A DNA stretch of 5,100 bases, taken from the NCBI GenBank assembly GCA_002353975.1, contig DEKQ01000062.1, positions 14,459-19,558 on the forward strand, in the 5' to 3' direction. This document shows positions 1-5,100 of this stretch, in pieces (position 1 is the first letter of the stretch; each line of letters starts with the position of its first letter). This stretch comes from Prevotellaceae bacterium UBA2718 (lineage in GTDB: Bacteria; Bacteroidota; Bacteroidia; Bacteroidales; Bacteroidaceae). The notes under the pieces are model-generated. The model saw nothing but the letters and a program-made list of their open reading frames with translations, ran no database searches and was not told the origin of the DNA. The position numbers and the translations under genes are program-made.

Positions 1-216
1 GAGCAACAGTCACGCTTCGCCCGGCTCAAGCAGCAACTTCCGGCGCAATGCCGCAGGTGTGAGTATCTCTTCGCGTGCAACGGGGAGTGTCCCAAGAACC
101 GTTTCCTCGTCACCACCGACGGCGAGTATGGCCTCAACTACTTGTGTGAGGGCTACCGCCGATACTTCTGGCATGTAGCACCCTTCATGGACGACATGAA
201 GAAACAGCTTGCTTGA
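1..216 (+). CDS. Anaerobic sulfatase-maturating enzyme, C-terminal fragment (radical SAM / SPASM)
   Basis: The reading frame is open from the first base to TGA at 214-216, so only the last 71 residues are present; the start and the radical-SAM core lie outside the window. The visible part carries a SPASM-type cysteine pattern: C17, C20, C26 and C30 in the run CRRCEYLFACNGECPK, then C49 in NYLCEGY, followed by a short aromatic C-terminal tail (YFWHVAPFMDDM). This layout is typical of anaerobic sulfatase-maturating enzymes, where the cysteines bind auxiliary 4Fe-4S clusters. The family converts a Cys or Ser in sulfatases to formylglycine in the cytoplasm. In gut Bacteroidales such enzymes support sulfatases that desulfate host or algal glycans. 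The gene converges on the AraC gene at 359-1261 and is probably unrelated to the exporter operon. Other SPASM maturases (peptide-modifying) are possible, but the GECPKNRF and NYLCEGY wording favours the sulfatase maturase. Confidence 0.82.
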   Translation, partial: EQQSRFARLKQQLPAQCRRCEYLFACNGECPKNRFLVTTDGEYGLNYLCEGYRRYFWHVAPFMDDMKKQLA

Positions 217-265
217 GGGCCATATCACAATGCTTTCTTACCGTTATATACACACTATAATAACA

Positions 266-360
266 GTCCGAACCGTTACGGAAACTTTTTCCGCACCGTT
301 ACGGAACTTTTTTCCGCACGTGTCGGAATTTCTTTCCGCACGTGACGGAAACTTCTGCCT
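266..360. repeat. Tandem array of four 22-23 bp palindromic repeats between convergent genes
   Basis: Copies start at about 273, 296, 319 and 341; the last is shorter and runs to the AraC stop codon. Each has the form CCGTTACGGAA(A)CTTTTTTCCGCA with drift: copies 3 and 4 replace CCGTTA by CGTGTC or CGTGAC. Hyphenated palindromes with arms (T)TCCG and CGGA(A) fall at 266-283, 289-306, 312-328 and 334-350, with 7-8 bp between arms. A second set, CGGAA-N5-TTCCG, bridges the copies at 279-293, 302-316 and 324-338. The arms are conserved while the spacers vary. The period, about 22.5 bp, is close to two helical turns. The role is not known: candidates are a protein-binding array, a transcription-termination region for the convergent genes, or a genome-wide dispersed repeat. 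Confidence 0.85.
289..313 (+). terminator. Possible weak intrinsic terminator within the repeat array
   Basis: On the + strand a 5 bp stem TTCCG/CGGAA (289-293 with 302-306, loop CACCGTTA) is followed at once by CTTTTTT (307-313), the order expected of an intrinsic terminator for the sulfatase-maturase transcript. A similar weaker unit precedes it (GTCCG at 266-270 with CGGAA at 279-283, then ACTTTTT). The stems are short, and the minus strand shows no matching T-run after the hairpins, so termination of the AraC transcript is not explained. This is one reading of the palindromic array, not an independent element. Confidence 0.3.
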
Positions 361-1261
361 AAGACTCTCTGTATTCGTTTGGAGTCATCTGTGTGAGCCG
401 TTTGAAGTATTTGGAGAAGAATGAAGGATTAGGGAAATTCATCTCATCGCTTATTGAGGCCACCGACTTGTCCGTGTGCCGCAGCTCCACTTTTATGCGG
501 CTTACGACGGCACGGTCAATCCATTCCTTTGCCGTGACGCCGCTGGCTTGGCGTATCACGGTGCCCAGATAGCGTTCGGTGATACACATCCGCGAGGCAT
601 AGAAGGCTATCTGGTGTTCCTTCACGGCGTGTTGATTGACAAGCTGTATGAAGCGGTCGAAGATGGTCTGCTCACGGCTCTTTGACACCTGTTGCCGTCC
701 CACATATTGACGATACAACGCATCGTAGTGGTGCATCTGCGCTGCCACGAGGTTACTGACAAGCAAACGGTTATAATCAGGCTGATGCACCACATGCCAT
801 AGCGTATGTATGATGTGCAGGGCGGTAGAGATGTCGGCCTCAGATACCGGCAACTGGAAGTCGCGCACATGTCCGTTCAGCGCCGCAGGCATCTGTTCGG
901 CGGTGAAAGGCATGGGGAAACGATTGGAGAGAGCGAAGCCATATATCTCCAGGTCATCGCTGAAATGCCTGGGATGGATGATGGTGCCCGGCCCAAGGAA
1001 CATGAGGCACGGGCCTTCTACATGCTTCTCCACCAGATTGATGTTAGCGTCAACACAACCGTTGAGGACTATGCCCATGCGGTAATCGTTGATGCTGAAC
1101 GGCGGCTTCTGTCTCATCACAAGCCGGAAAATATCGGGGTTGCCACGCAGGATGGCCATCTCATCGTTTATAAAGATGCCATCGCGAAACTTCTGTTGAT
1201 GGGGCTCAAAGATGTTGCGCATCTCTGACAGGCTCATCAGTTTGGGTTCTTGTTTCTCCAT
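359..1261 (-). CDS. AraC-family transcriptional regulator
   Basis: This 300-residue cytoplasmic DNA-binding protein has the usual length of a two-domain AraC regulator. Residues about 25-120 form a variable N-terminal part that resembles the cupin-like sensing region (NGCVDANINLV, then GPGTIIHP), and about 125-195 is probably a helical linker. The C-terminal AraC domain holds two helix-turn-helix units: about 214-250 (IAFYASRMCITERYLGTVIR) and about 266-300 (SVASISDEMNFPNPSFFSKY, then FKRLTQMTPNEYRES). The second contains the family signature F-x-N-x-S-F-F-S-K-Y-F-K-x-x-x-x-x-TP-x-E-Y-R. The stop is TAG at 359-361. The start at 1261 is preceded on its strand by AAAAGGAT and lies about 25 bases after a TATCTTTG -7 box; Met9 is a weaker alternative. 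It is divergent from the TolC / adaptor / ABC operon, so it is probably that operon's regulator. E. coli ybhFSR is instead linked to the TetR-type CecR. The ligand is unknown. Confidence 0.9.
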   Translation of the reverse strand: MEKQEPKLMSLSEMRNIFEPHQQKFRDGIFINDEMAILRGNPDIFRLVMRQKPPFSINDYRMGIVLNGCVDANINLVEKHVEGPCLMFLGPGTIIHPRHFSDDLEIYGFALSNRFPMPFTAEQMPAALNGHVRDFQLPVSEADISTALHIIHTLWHVVHQPDYNRLLVSNLVAAQMHHYDALYRQYVGRQQVSKSREQTIFDRFIQLVNQHAVKEHQIAFYASRMCITERYLGTVIRQASGVTAKEWIDRAVVSRIKVELRHTDKSVASISDEMNFPNPSFFSKYFKRLTQMTPNEYRES

Positions 1262-1285
1262 ATCCTTTTACTTCTGTTCTGCGTG

Positions 1286-1293
1286 CAAAGATA
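1286..1293 (-). promoter_or_regulatory. Bacteroidetes-type -7 box for the AraC gene
   Basis: Read on the minus strand the bases are TATCTTTG followed by C, matching the primary-sigma -7 consensus TAnnTTTG of Bacteroidetes. Transcription would start near 1279-1281, giving a leader of about 20 nt before the ATG at 1261. No clean TTTG -33 element lies at the expected distance; that position is occupied by the AGAGCTCT palindrome (1311-1318). Confidence 0.6.
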
Positions 1294-1302
1294 ATAAAAA
1301 AG

Positions 1303-1323
1303 CAGAAAACAGAGCTCTTTCTG
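1303..1323. promoter_or_regulatory. Inverted repeat at the -33 position of the AraC promoter (candidate operator)
   Basis: CAGAAA (1303-1308) and TTTCTG (1318-1323) form perfect inverted arms around ACAGAGCTC, with the palindrome AGAGCTCT (1311-1318) inside. The element lies where RNA polymerase would contact the -33 region of the AraC promoter. Its position in a divergent regulator-target gap fits an autoregulatory site. AraC proteins often bind direct rather than inverted repeats, and short A/T-rich palindromes arise by chance, so support is modest. Confidence 0.25.
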
Positions 1324-1390
1324 TCATCAAATAGTACAAAAAGAGCATTTCTTCCTATTAAAGGATAACGGGAATATGAGGGATTAGTCG

Positions 1391-1398
1391 TAACTTTG
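1391..1398 (+). promoter_or_regulatory. Bacteroidetes-type -7 box for the exporter operon
   Basis: TAACTTTG, followed by CA, is a full match to the -7 consensus TAnnTTTG. Transcription would begin at about 1403-1406, roughly 20 nt before the ATG at 1424. This decides the start of the TolC-family gene: the in-frame GTG at 1403 sits at the transcription start itself and would leave no leader. Between about 1361 and 1390 no TTTG or TTG -33 element is visible, which suggests an activator-dependent promoter, the divergent AraC protein being the obvious candidate. Confidence 0.65.
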
Positions 1399-1423
1399 CA
1401 GCGTGATTCTAAAACAAACATAC

Positions 1424-2719
1424 ATGAAGAAGATACTGCAAAGTTTTTTTTCCATTATCTACACCTTATTATTATTAGGCGCAACGCCCTGCATGGCACA
1501 GACCCTGGAGGAGTGTCAGCAAGCTGCTGAGCGTAATTATCCGCTCATCCAGCAGTATGACCTCATCAGCCGCACCACCGACCTGACTGTGGCGAACATC
1601 CAGAAGGGCTGGCTGCCGCAGGTGTCGGCATCGGCACAGGCCACCTATCAGAGTGACGTAGTGTCGTGGCCCGACCAGCTGAAGAGTGTCTATACCTCTA
1701 TGGGCATAGACATGAAGGGGCTGAGGAAAGACCAATATAAAGTAGGTATAGACGTGAGTCAGGTGGTATATGACGGTGGGGCTATCAGCAGTCAGAAAGA
1801 GATAGCTCGCCGTCAGGGTGCCGTGGACGAGGCCCAGACAGAGGTTACGATGTATCAGGTGCGCCGCAGGGTGAACGAGATGTACTTCGGGCTCCTGCTG
1901 CTCGACGAGCAGATAAGGCTGAACGGCGACCTGCAAACGGTATTGGAGAGCAACGAGCGTAAGCTGAAAGCTATGTCTGAACACGGTACGGCTGCTGAGA
2001 GTGACTATCTGAGCGTTAAGGCAGAGCGGCTGAACGTGAGGCAACAGGCAGGAGACCTGCAGTCGCAGCGCCGCTCTCTGGCTGCGGTGCTCAGCGCATT
2101 CTGCGGCATAGAGGTGAAGAATGTGGAGAAGCCTGCCCCGTCTGCTACTCCATCACAGCAGCAATCAGGACTGCGCCCCGAGCTGCGGGCCATAGATGCA
2201 CAGCTGCGCCTGGCTGACGCGAGGGAGCAATCGCTCAAGGCGGCGCTGATGCCGAAGCTGAGTGTCTTCGCTTCAGGCTTTTACGGATACCCGGGATACA
2301 ATATGTTTGAGGACATGATGAGCCGCAAATGGTCGCTGAACGGCATGATAGGAGCACGTCTCTCATGGAACATCGGCGCGCTATACACGCACAAGAACGA
2401 CAAAGCGAAGATACAGCTGCAGCGAGATATGGCTGAGACCAGCCGTCGCGTGTTCCTTTTTAATAATAATATGGAGCAGATGCAACAGAACGAGAACATT
2501 GCCCGCTACCGCTCCATGATGAAGGATGACGAGGAGATTATCGCGCTGCGTTCCTCTGTACGCAAGGCTGCGGAGTCGAAACTGTCTCACGGCATCATAG
2601 ACGTGAATGACCTTGTGAAGGAAATAAACGCGGAGAACACGGCCCGCGTGCGGCAGACAATGCATGAGATTGAAATGCTGAAGGAGATATATGAACTGAA
2701 GTTCACAACAAATAATTAA
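1424..2719 (+). CDS. TolC-family outer membrane efflux channel
   Basis: The predicted product is 431 residues, a usual size for the family. It begins with a Sec signal peptide of about 25 residues (MKK start, hydrophobic FFSIIYTLLLLGA, cleavage likely after ATPCMA before QTLEEC). TolC proteins trimerise into an outer membrane barrel plus a long periplasmic alpha tunnel. The internal duplication typical of the family is visible: a helix ending in a GWLPQVSASAQ strand near residues 62-72 followed by QVVYDGG near 113-119, and again ALMPKLSVFASG near 274-285 followed by RLSWNIGALYTHKNDKAKIQ. Long charged helices follow each, and the C-terminal helix ends IYELKFTTNN. The ATG at 1424 is preferred over the in-frame GTG at 1403 because of the signal peptide and the promoter position. 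It is the first gene of the operon; the adaptor follows after 53 bp. It is the likely outer membrane exit for the ABC exporter encoded downstream. Confidence 0.92.
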   Translation: MKKILQSFFSIIYTLLLLGATPCMAQTLEECQQAAERNYPLIQQYDLISRTTDLTVANIQKGWLPQVSASAQATYQSDVVSWPDQLKSVYTSMGIDMKGLRKDQYKVGIDVSQVVYDGGAISSQKEIARRQGAVDEAQTEVTMYQVRRRVNEMYFGLLLLDEQIRLNGDLQTVLESNERKLKAMSEHGTAAESDYLSVKAERLNVRQQAGDLQSQRRSLAAVLSAFCGIEVKNVEKPAPSATPSQQQSGLRPELRAIDAQLRLADAREQSLKAALMPKLSVFASGFYGYPGYNMFEDMMSRKWSLNGMIGARLSWNIGALYTHKNDKAKIQLQRDMAETSRRVFLFNNNMEQMQQNENIARYRSMMKDDEEIIALRSSVRKAAESKLSHGIIDVNDLVKEINAENTARVRQTMHEIEMLKEIYELKFTTNN

Positions 2720-2772
2720 TGACAAAGGCACGGCCAGGCGGCACGGCATGACGATAATAACAGAAAAAAAAC

Positions 2773-3660
2773 ATGAAGAAGTATAGTATTATTTTGCTTG
2801 CGATTTGTCTCGTCGCATGCAGCAGCAAAGAGAAGGAGTTTGATGCCACAGGTACGTTTGAGGCTACGGAGGTAACGGTATCGGCAGAACAGAGCGGCAC
2901 GCTGCTCAGGTTTGCACTTGAGGAGGGTGACAACGTGGAGGCTGGCAGCGAGGTAGGACTGACAGACACCACGCAGATATGGCTGAAGCTGAGACAGGCA
3001 GACGCTACGAAGACGGTCTATCAGAGCCAGAAACCCGACTTGGAGAAGCAGATAGCTGCCACGCGTCAGCAGCTGGAGAATGCGCAATCGGAGAAGAAAC
3101 GCTATCAGGAACTGGTAAGCGACGGGGCTGCTCCCAGCAAGATGCTTGACGATGCCACCAACCAGGTGAAGGTGCTGCAGCGTCAGCTTGACGCGCTGGT
3201 GTCAACCCTCAACACCCAACTCTCAACGCTCAACTCGCAGCTTTCCACTGTCGATGTGCAGAAAAATCAGCTGTGGGACCAGCTGCGCAAGTGTCATATC
3301 GTGGCTCCTATATCAGGAACTGTGCTTGAAAAGTACGCCGAGCAAGGCGAATTTGCAGCCATGGGCAAGGCTCTTTTCAAGATGGGCGACACACGCAATA
3401 TGTATCTGCGTGCATACGTTACCTCTGGCCAGTTAGAGCAAGTGAGAGTGGGTCAGAAAGTAAAGGTGTTTGCCGACTTCGGCGACAAAAAGCGTAAGGA
3501 GTACGATGGGACGGTGAGCTGGATATCAAGCCGCTCTGAGTTTACGCCTAAAACCATCCTGACCGACGATGAGCGAGCCGACCTCGTCTATGCCGTTAAG
3601 ATAGCTGTGAAGAATGACGGAGCCATCAAAATAGGCATGTACGGCGAAGTGAAGTTTTAG
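2773..3660 (+). CDS. HlyD/YbhG-type periplasmic adaptor (membrane fusion) lipoprotein
   Basis: The predicted product has 295 residues. It starts with a lipoprotein signal peptide: MKK, a hydrophobic stretch, then the lipobox LVAC with Cys16 as lipidation site, so it should be anchored in a membrane facing the periplasm. Residues about 30-65 form the first half of a biotinyl-lipoyl-like domain (EVTVSAEQSGTLLRF, then EEGDNVEAGSEV). About 70-170 is an alpha-helical hairpin rich in Q, L, K and E. The second lipoyl half is CHIVAPISGTVLEKY (174-188), followed by a beta-barrel to the end, with SEFTPKTILTDDERADLVYA typical of YbhG-like adaptors. The hairpin tip, RYQELVSDGAAPSKMLDDA (110-128), resembles the TolC-docking tip, but the expected serine position is Pro121 with Ser122 next to it. 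A 21 bp duplication lies in the second helix (3202-3243). The start is preceded by an A-rich run rather than a Shine-Dalgarno sequence. The stop lies 8 bp before the ABC gene. Its role is to bridge the inner membrane transporter and the TolC channel. Confidence 0.92.
   Translation: MKKYSIILLAICLVACSSKEKEFDATGTFEATEVTVSAEQSGTLLRFALEEGDNVEAGSEVGLTDTTQIWLKLRQADATKTVYQSQKPDLEKQIAATRQQLENAQSEKKRYQELVSDGAAPSKMLDDATNQVKVLQRQLDALVSTLNTQLSTLNSQLSTVDVQKNQLWDQLRKCHIVAPISGTVLEKYAEQGEFAAMGKALFKMGDTRNMYLRAYVTSGQLEQVRVGQKVKVFADFGDKKRKEYDGTVSWISSRSEFTPKTILTDDERADLVYAVKIAVKNDGAIKIGMYGEVKF
3202..3243 (+). repeat. Two 21-bp in-frame direct repeats encoding one coiled-coil heptad each
   Basis: Units 3202-3222 and 3223-3243 are similar at the DNA level (TCAACCCTCAACACCCAACTC and TCAACGCTCAACTCGCAGCTT differ mainly in the last third) and encode STLNTQL and STLNSQL. 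A third, decayed unit may follow (TCCACTGTCGATGTGCAG, encoding STVDVQ). The repeat falls in the helical hairpin of the adaptor, in frame and exactly one heptad long, so it extends the coil without breaking its register. The composition (CTCAAC steps) differs from the surrounding gene. Confidence 0.7.
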
Positions 3661-3668
3661 GGAAGAAT

Positions 3669-5100
3669 ATGAATGCTATAGAAGTAAACGGAGTAAGCAA
3701 GAGTTACGGCAAGGTGCACGCGCTGCAAGATGTGTCGTTCTCTGTGGGGAAAGGTGAGGTGTTTGGCATCATCGGTCCTGACGGAGCGGGCAAGACATCG
3801 CTTTACCGCATCCTCTGCACGCTGCTGTTGCCCGATAAGGGCACTGCCAGCGTTGACGGCTTCGACACCGTGAGGCAGATGAAAGAGATACGCCGCAGGG
3901 TAGGATACATGCCGGGACGCTTCTCGCTGTATCAGGACCTGACGGTGGAGGAGAACCTGCAGTTCTTTGCGACGCTCTTTGGCACGACGGTTGAGGAGGG
4001 TTATGACAGCATCAGGGCCATTTACTCGCAGATAGAGCGGTTCAAGGATCGCCGCGCGGGGGCGCTCTCTGGCGGCATGAAGCAGAAGCTGGCGCTGAGT
4101 TGCGCGCTGGTTCACTCGCCCAGTGTGCTCTTCCTTGATGAACCCACGACGGGTGTTGACCCCGTAAGCCGCAAGGAATTCTGGGAGATGCTGGGCACGC
4201 TGCGCGAGCGAGGCATCACCATCGTTGCCTCCACGCCTTATCTTGACGAGGTGCGCTGCTGCAATCGCGTGGCATTCCTTGACGAGGGACGCGTGAGAGG
4301 CATAGGGACACCAGAGGTGATACTTGAGCAATTCAGGGATGTTTTTAATCCGCCGGGGATAGAAAGAGCGGACAATGCGAAGACATCGCAGCGGGAGGAC
4401 CAGGAGAATGTCATCGAAGTGGAGCATCTGGTGAAGGCTTTCGGCTCGTTCCATGCCGTTGATGACATCTCGTTCAGCGTGAAGCGCGGTGAGATTTTCG
4501 GTTTCCTTGGTGCCAACGGTGCCGGCAAGACCACCGCCATGCACATGTTGACAGGCCTGAACCAGCCGACAAGCGGTACGGGGCGTGTCGTAGGATATGA
4601 CATCAGGACGGAGTATGAGCAGATAAAACGTCACATCGGCTACATGTCGCAGCGTTTCTCGCTCTACGAAGACCTCACCGTAAGCGAGAACATAAGGCTT
4701 TTCGCAGGTATATACGGCATGAAGGACGATGAGATAAAGGCTAAGACGCAGCGTCTTTTGGAGAAGCTCCGGTTCATTGACCACAAGGATGACCTCGTGT
4801 CATCGCTGCCTCTGGGATGGAAACAGAAGTTGGCGTTCTCCGTCTCCATCTTCCATGAGCCGGGCGTAGTGTTTCTCGATGAACCCACAGGTGGCGTTGA
4901 CCCGGCCACGCGCCGCCAGTTTTGGGAGTTGATATACGATGCAGCTGCCCGAGGCATCACTGTCTTTGTAACCACACACTATATGGATGAGGCCGAATAC
5001 TGTGACCGTATCTCTATCATGGTTGATGGCAAAATAAAGGCCCTCGGCACTCCCGACGAGCTGAAGACACAGTTCCATCAGCCCGACATGGACCATGTGT
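3669..5100 (+). CDS. YbhF-type ABC transporter ATPase with two fused nucleotide-binding domains (3' end cut)
   Basis: The frame is open from ATG at 3669, 8 bp after the adaptor stop, to the window end, giving 477 residues. A purine-rich GGAAG lies just before the ATG. The first ATPase domain (about 4-225) has Walker A GPDGAGKTS (36-44), signature LSGGMKQK (133-140) and Walker B LFLDEP with Asp157 and Glu158. A short linker (about 226-247) leads to the second domain (248 on), with Walker A GANGAGKTT (281-289), Q-loop Gln328, signature LPLGWKQK (380-387), Walker B Asp404/Glu405 and switch His437. Domain 1 lacks the Q-loop Gln (Gly83, in YMPGRFSLY) and the switch His (Pro190, in STPYLDEV), and domain 2 has a degenerate signature. 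E. coli YbhF has the same double-domain plan and works with the permeases YbhS and YbhR. The protein should sit on the cytoplasmic face and drive export through permeases encoded beyond 5100. The C-terminus is close to complete for this shape. Confidence 0.93.
   Translation, partial: MNAIEVNGVSKSYGKVHALQDVSFSVGKGEVFGIIGPDGAGKTSLYRILCTLLLPDKGTASVDGFDTVRQMKEIRRRVGYMPGRFSLYQDLTVEENLQFFATLFGTTVEEGYDSIRAIYSQIERFKDRRAGALSGGMKQKLALSCALVHSPSVLFLDEPTTGVDPVSRKEFWEMLGTLRERGITIVASTPYLDEVRCCNRVAFLDEGRVRGIGTPEVILEQFRDVFNPPGIERADNAKTSQREDQENVIEVEHLVKAFGSFHAVDDISFSVKRGEIFGFLGANGAGKTTAMHMLTGLNQPTSGTGRVVGYDIRTEYEQIKRHIGYMSQRFSLYEDLTVSENIRLFAGIYGMKDDEIKAKTQRLLEKLRFIDHKDDLVSSLPLGWKQKLAFSVSIFHEPGVVFLDEPTGGVDPATRRQFWELIYDAAARGITVFVTTHYMDEAEYCDRISIMVDGKIKALGTPDELKTQFHQPDMDHV

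Noticed and set aside
266..360. The palindromic array as a CRISPR
   Set aside because: The copies are contiguous with no unique 30-40 bp spacers, the units are only 22-23 bp and drift in sequence, and no cas gene is present.
806..1228. A 140-codon + strand open frame opposite the AraC gene
   Set aside because: It is a shadow of the AraC coding frame, whose two helix-turn-helix units are clear, and its translation resembles no known protein.
1403..1423. GTG at 1403 as start of the TolC-family gene
   Set aside because: It would add seven residues before a clear signal peptide and coincides with the predicted transcription start. ATG at 1424 is better placed.
1475..2044. A 189-codon open frame on the minus strand opposite the TolC-family gene
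   Set aside because: The opposite strand encodes a coherent TolC-family protein with signal peptide. The antisense product has no recognisable family and no promoter or translation start of note.
2727..2747. Direct repeat GGCACGGC (2727-2734 and 2740-2747) between the TolC-family and adaptor genes
   Set aside because: An 8-bp pair in a 53-bp gap, with no hairpin plus T-run and no promoter box beside it, is too little to support a function.
2748..2786. A 12-codon ATG frame overlapping the adaptor start, as a possible leader peptide
   Set aside because: It is very short, has no ribosome binding site or regulatory hairpin, and such frames are common by chance.
3657..4784. A 375-codon open frame on the minus strand opposite the ABC ATPase
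   Set aside because: It is antisense to a frame with complete, correctly ordered ABC motifs in both domains. Its translation shows no recognisable domain, and it is explained by codon bias in the real gene.

Overview
The window looks like chromosomal DNA from a Bacteroidales bacterium, plausibly Prevotella or a close relative. Three things point there: two promoters of the Bacteroidetes type (-7 box TAnnTTTG, with very short leaders), translation starts without a strong Shine-Dalgarno sequence, and the family make-up (an anaerobic sulfatase-maturase tail and a TolC / lipoprotein adaptor / double-ABC export operon led by an AraC regulator). The genus is an inference, because no rRNA or species marker is present.

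Layout. Positions 1-216 (+) hold the last 71 codons of a radical-SAM anaerobic sulfatase-maturating enzyme (SPASM domain). Positions 217-358 lie between convergent genes and carry four copies of a 22-23 bp palindromic tandem repeat (266-360). Positions 359-1261 (-) encode an AraC-family regulator. Positions 1262-1423 are a divergent promoter region with one recognisable -7 box per strand. From there three + strand genes follow in operon order: a TolC-family outer membrane channel (1424-2719), a lipoprotein HlyD/YbhG-type periplasmic adaptor (2773-3660), and a YbhF-type protein with two fused ABC ATPase domains (3669 to beyond 5100, cut by the window end).

How they work together. Outer membrane channel, periplasmic adaptor and tandem ATPase are three parts of a tripartite ABC exporter. 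The expected missing parts are one or two ABC-2 type permeases, which should lie just downstream of 5100, as in the E. coli ybhFSR cluster. The divergent AraC protein is the likely local regulator. The tolC-side promoter has a good -7 box but no visible -33 box, which fits dependence on an activator. The substrate cannot be read from this sequence. I see no mobile element, CRISPR array, tRNA or rRNA. The sequence details most worth a second look are the phased palindrome array, the one-sided degeneration of the double ATPase, and a one-heptad DNA duplication in the adaptor's coiled coil.
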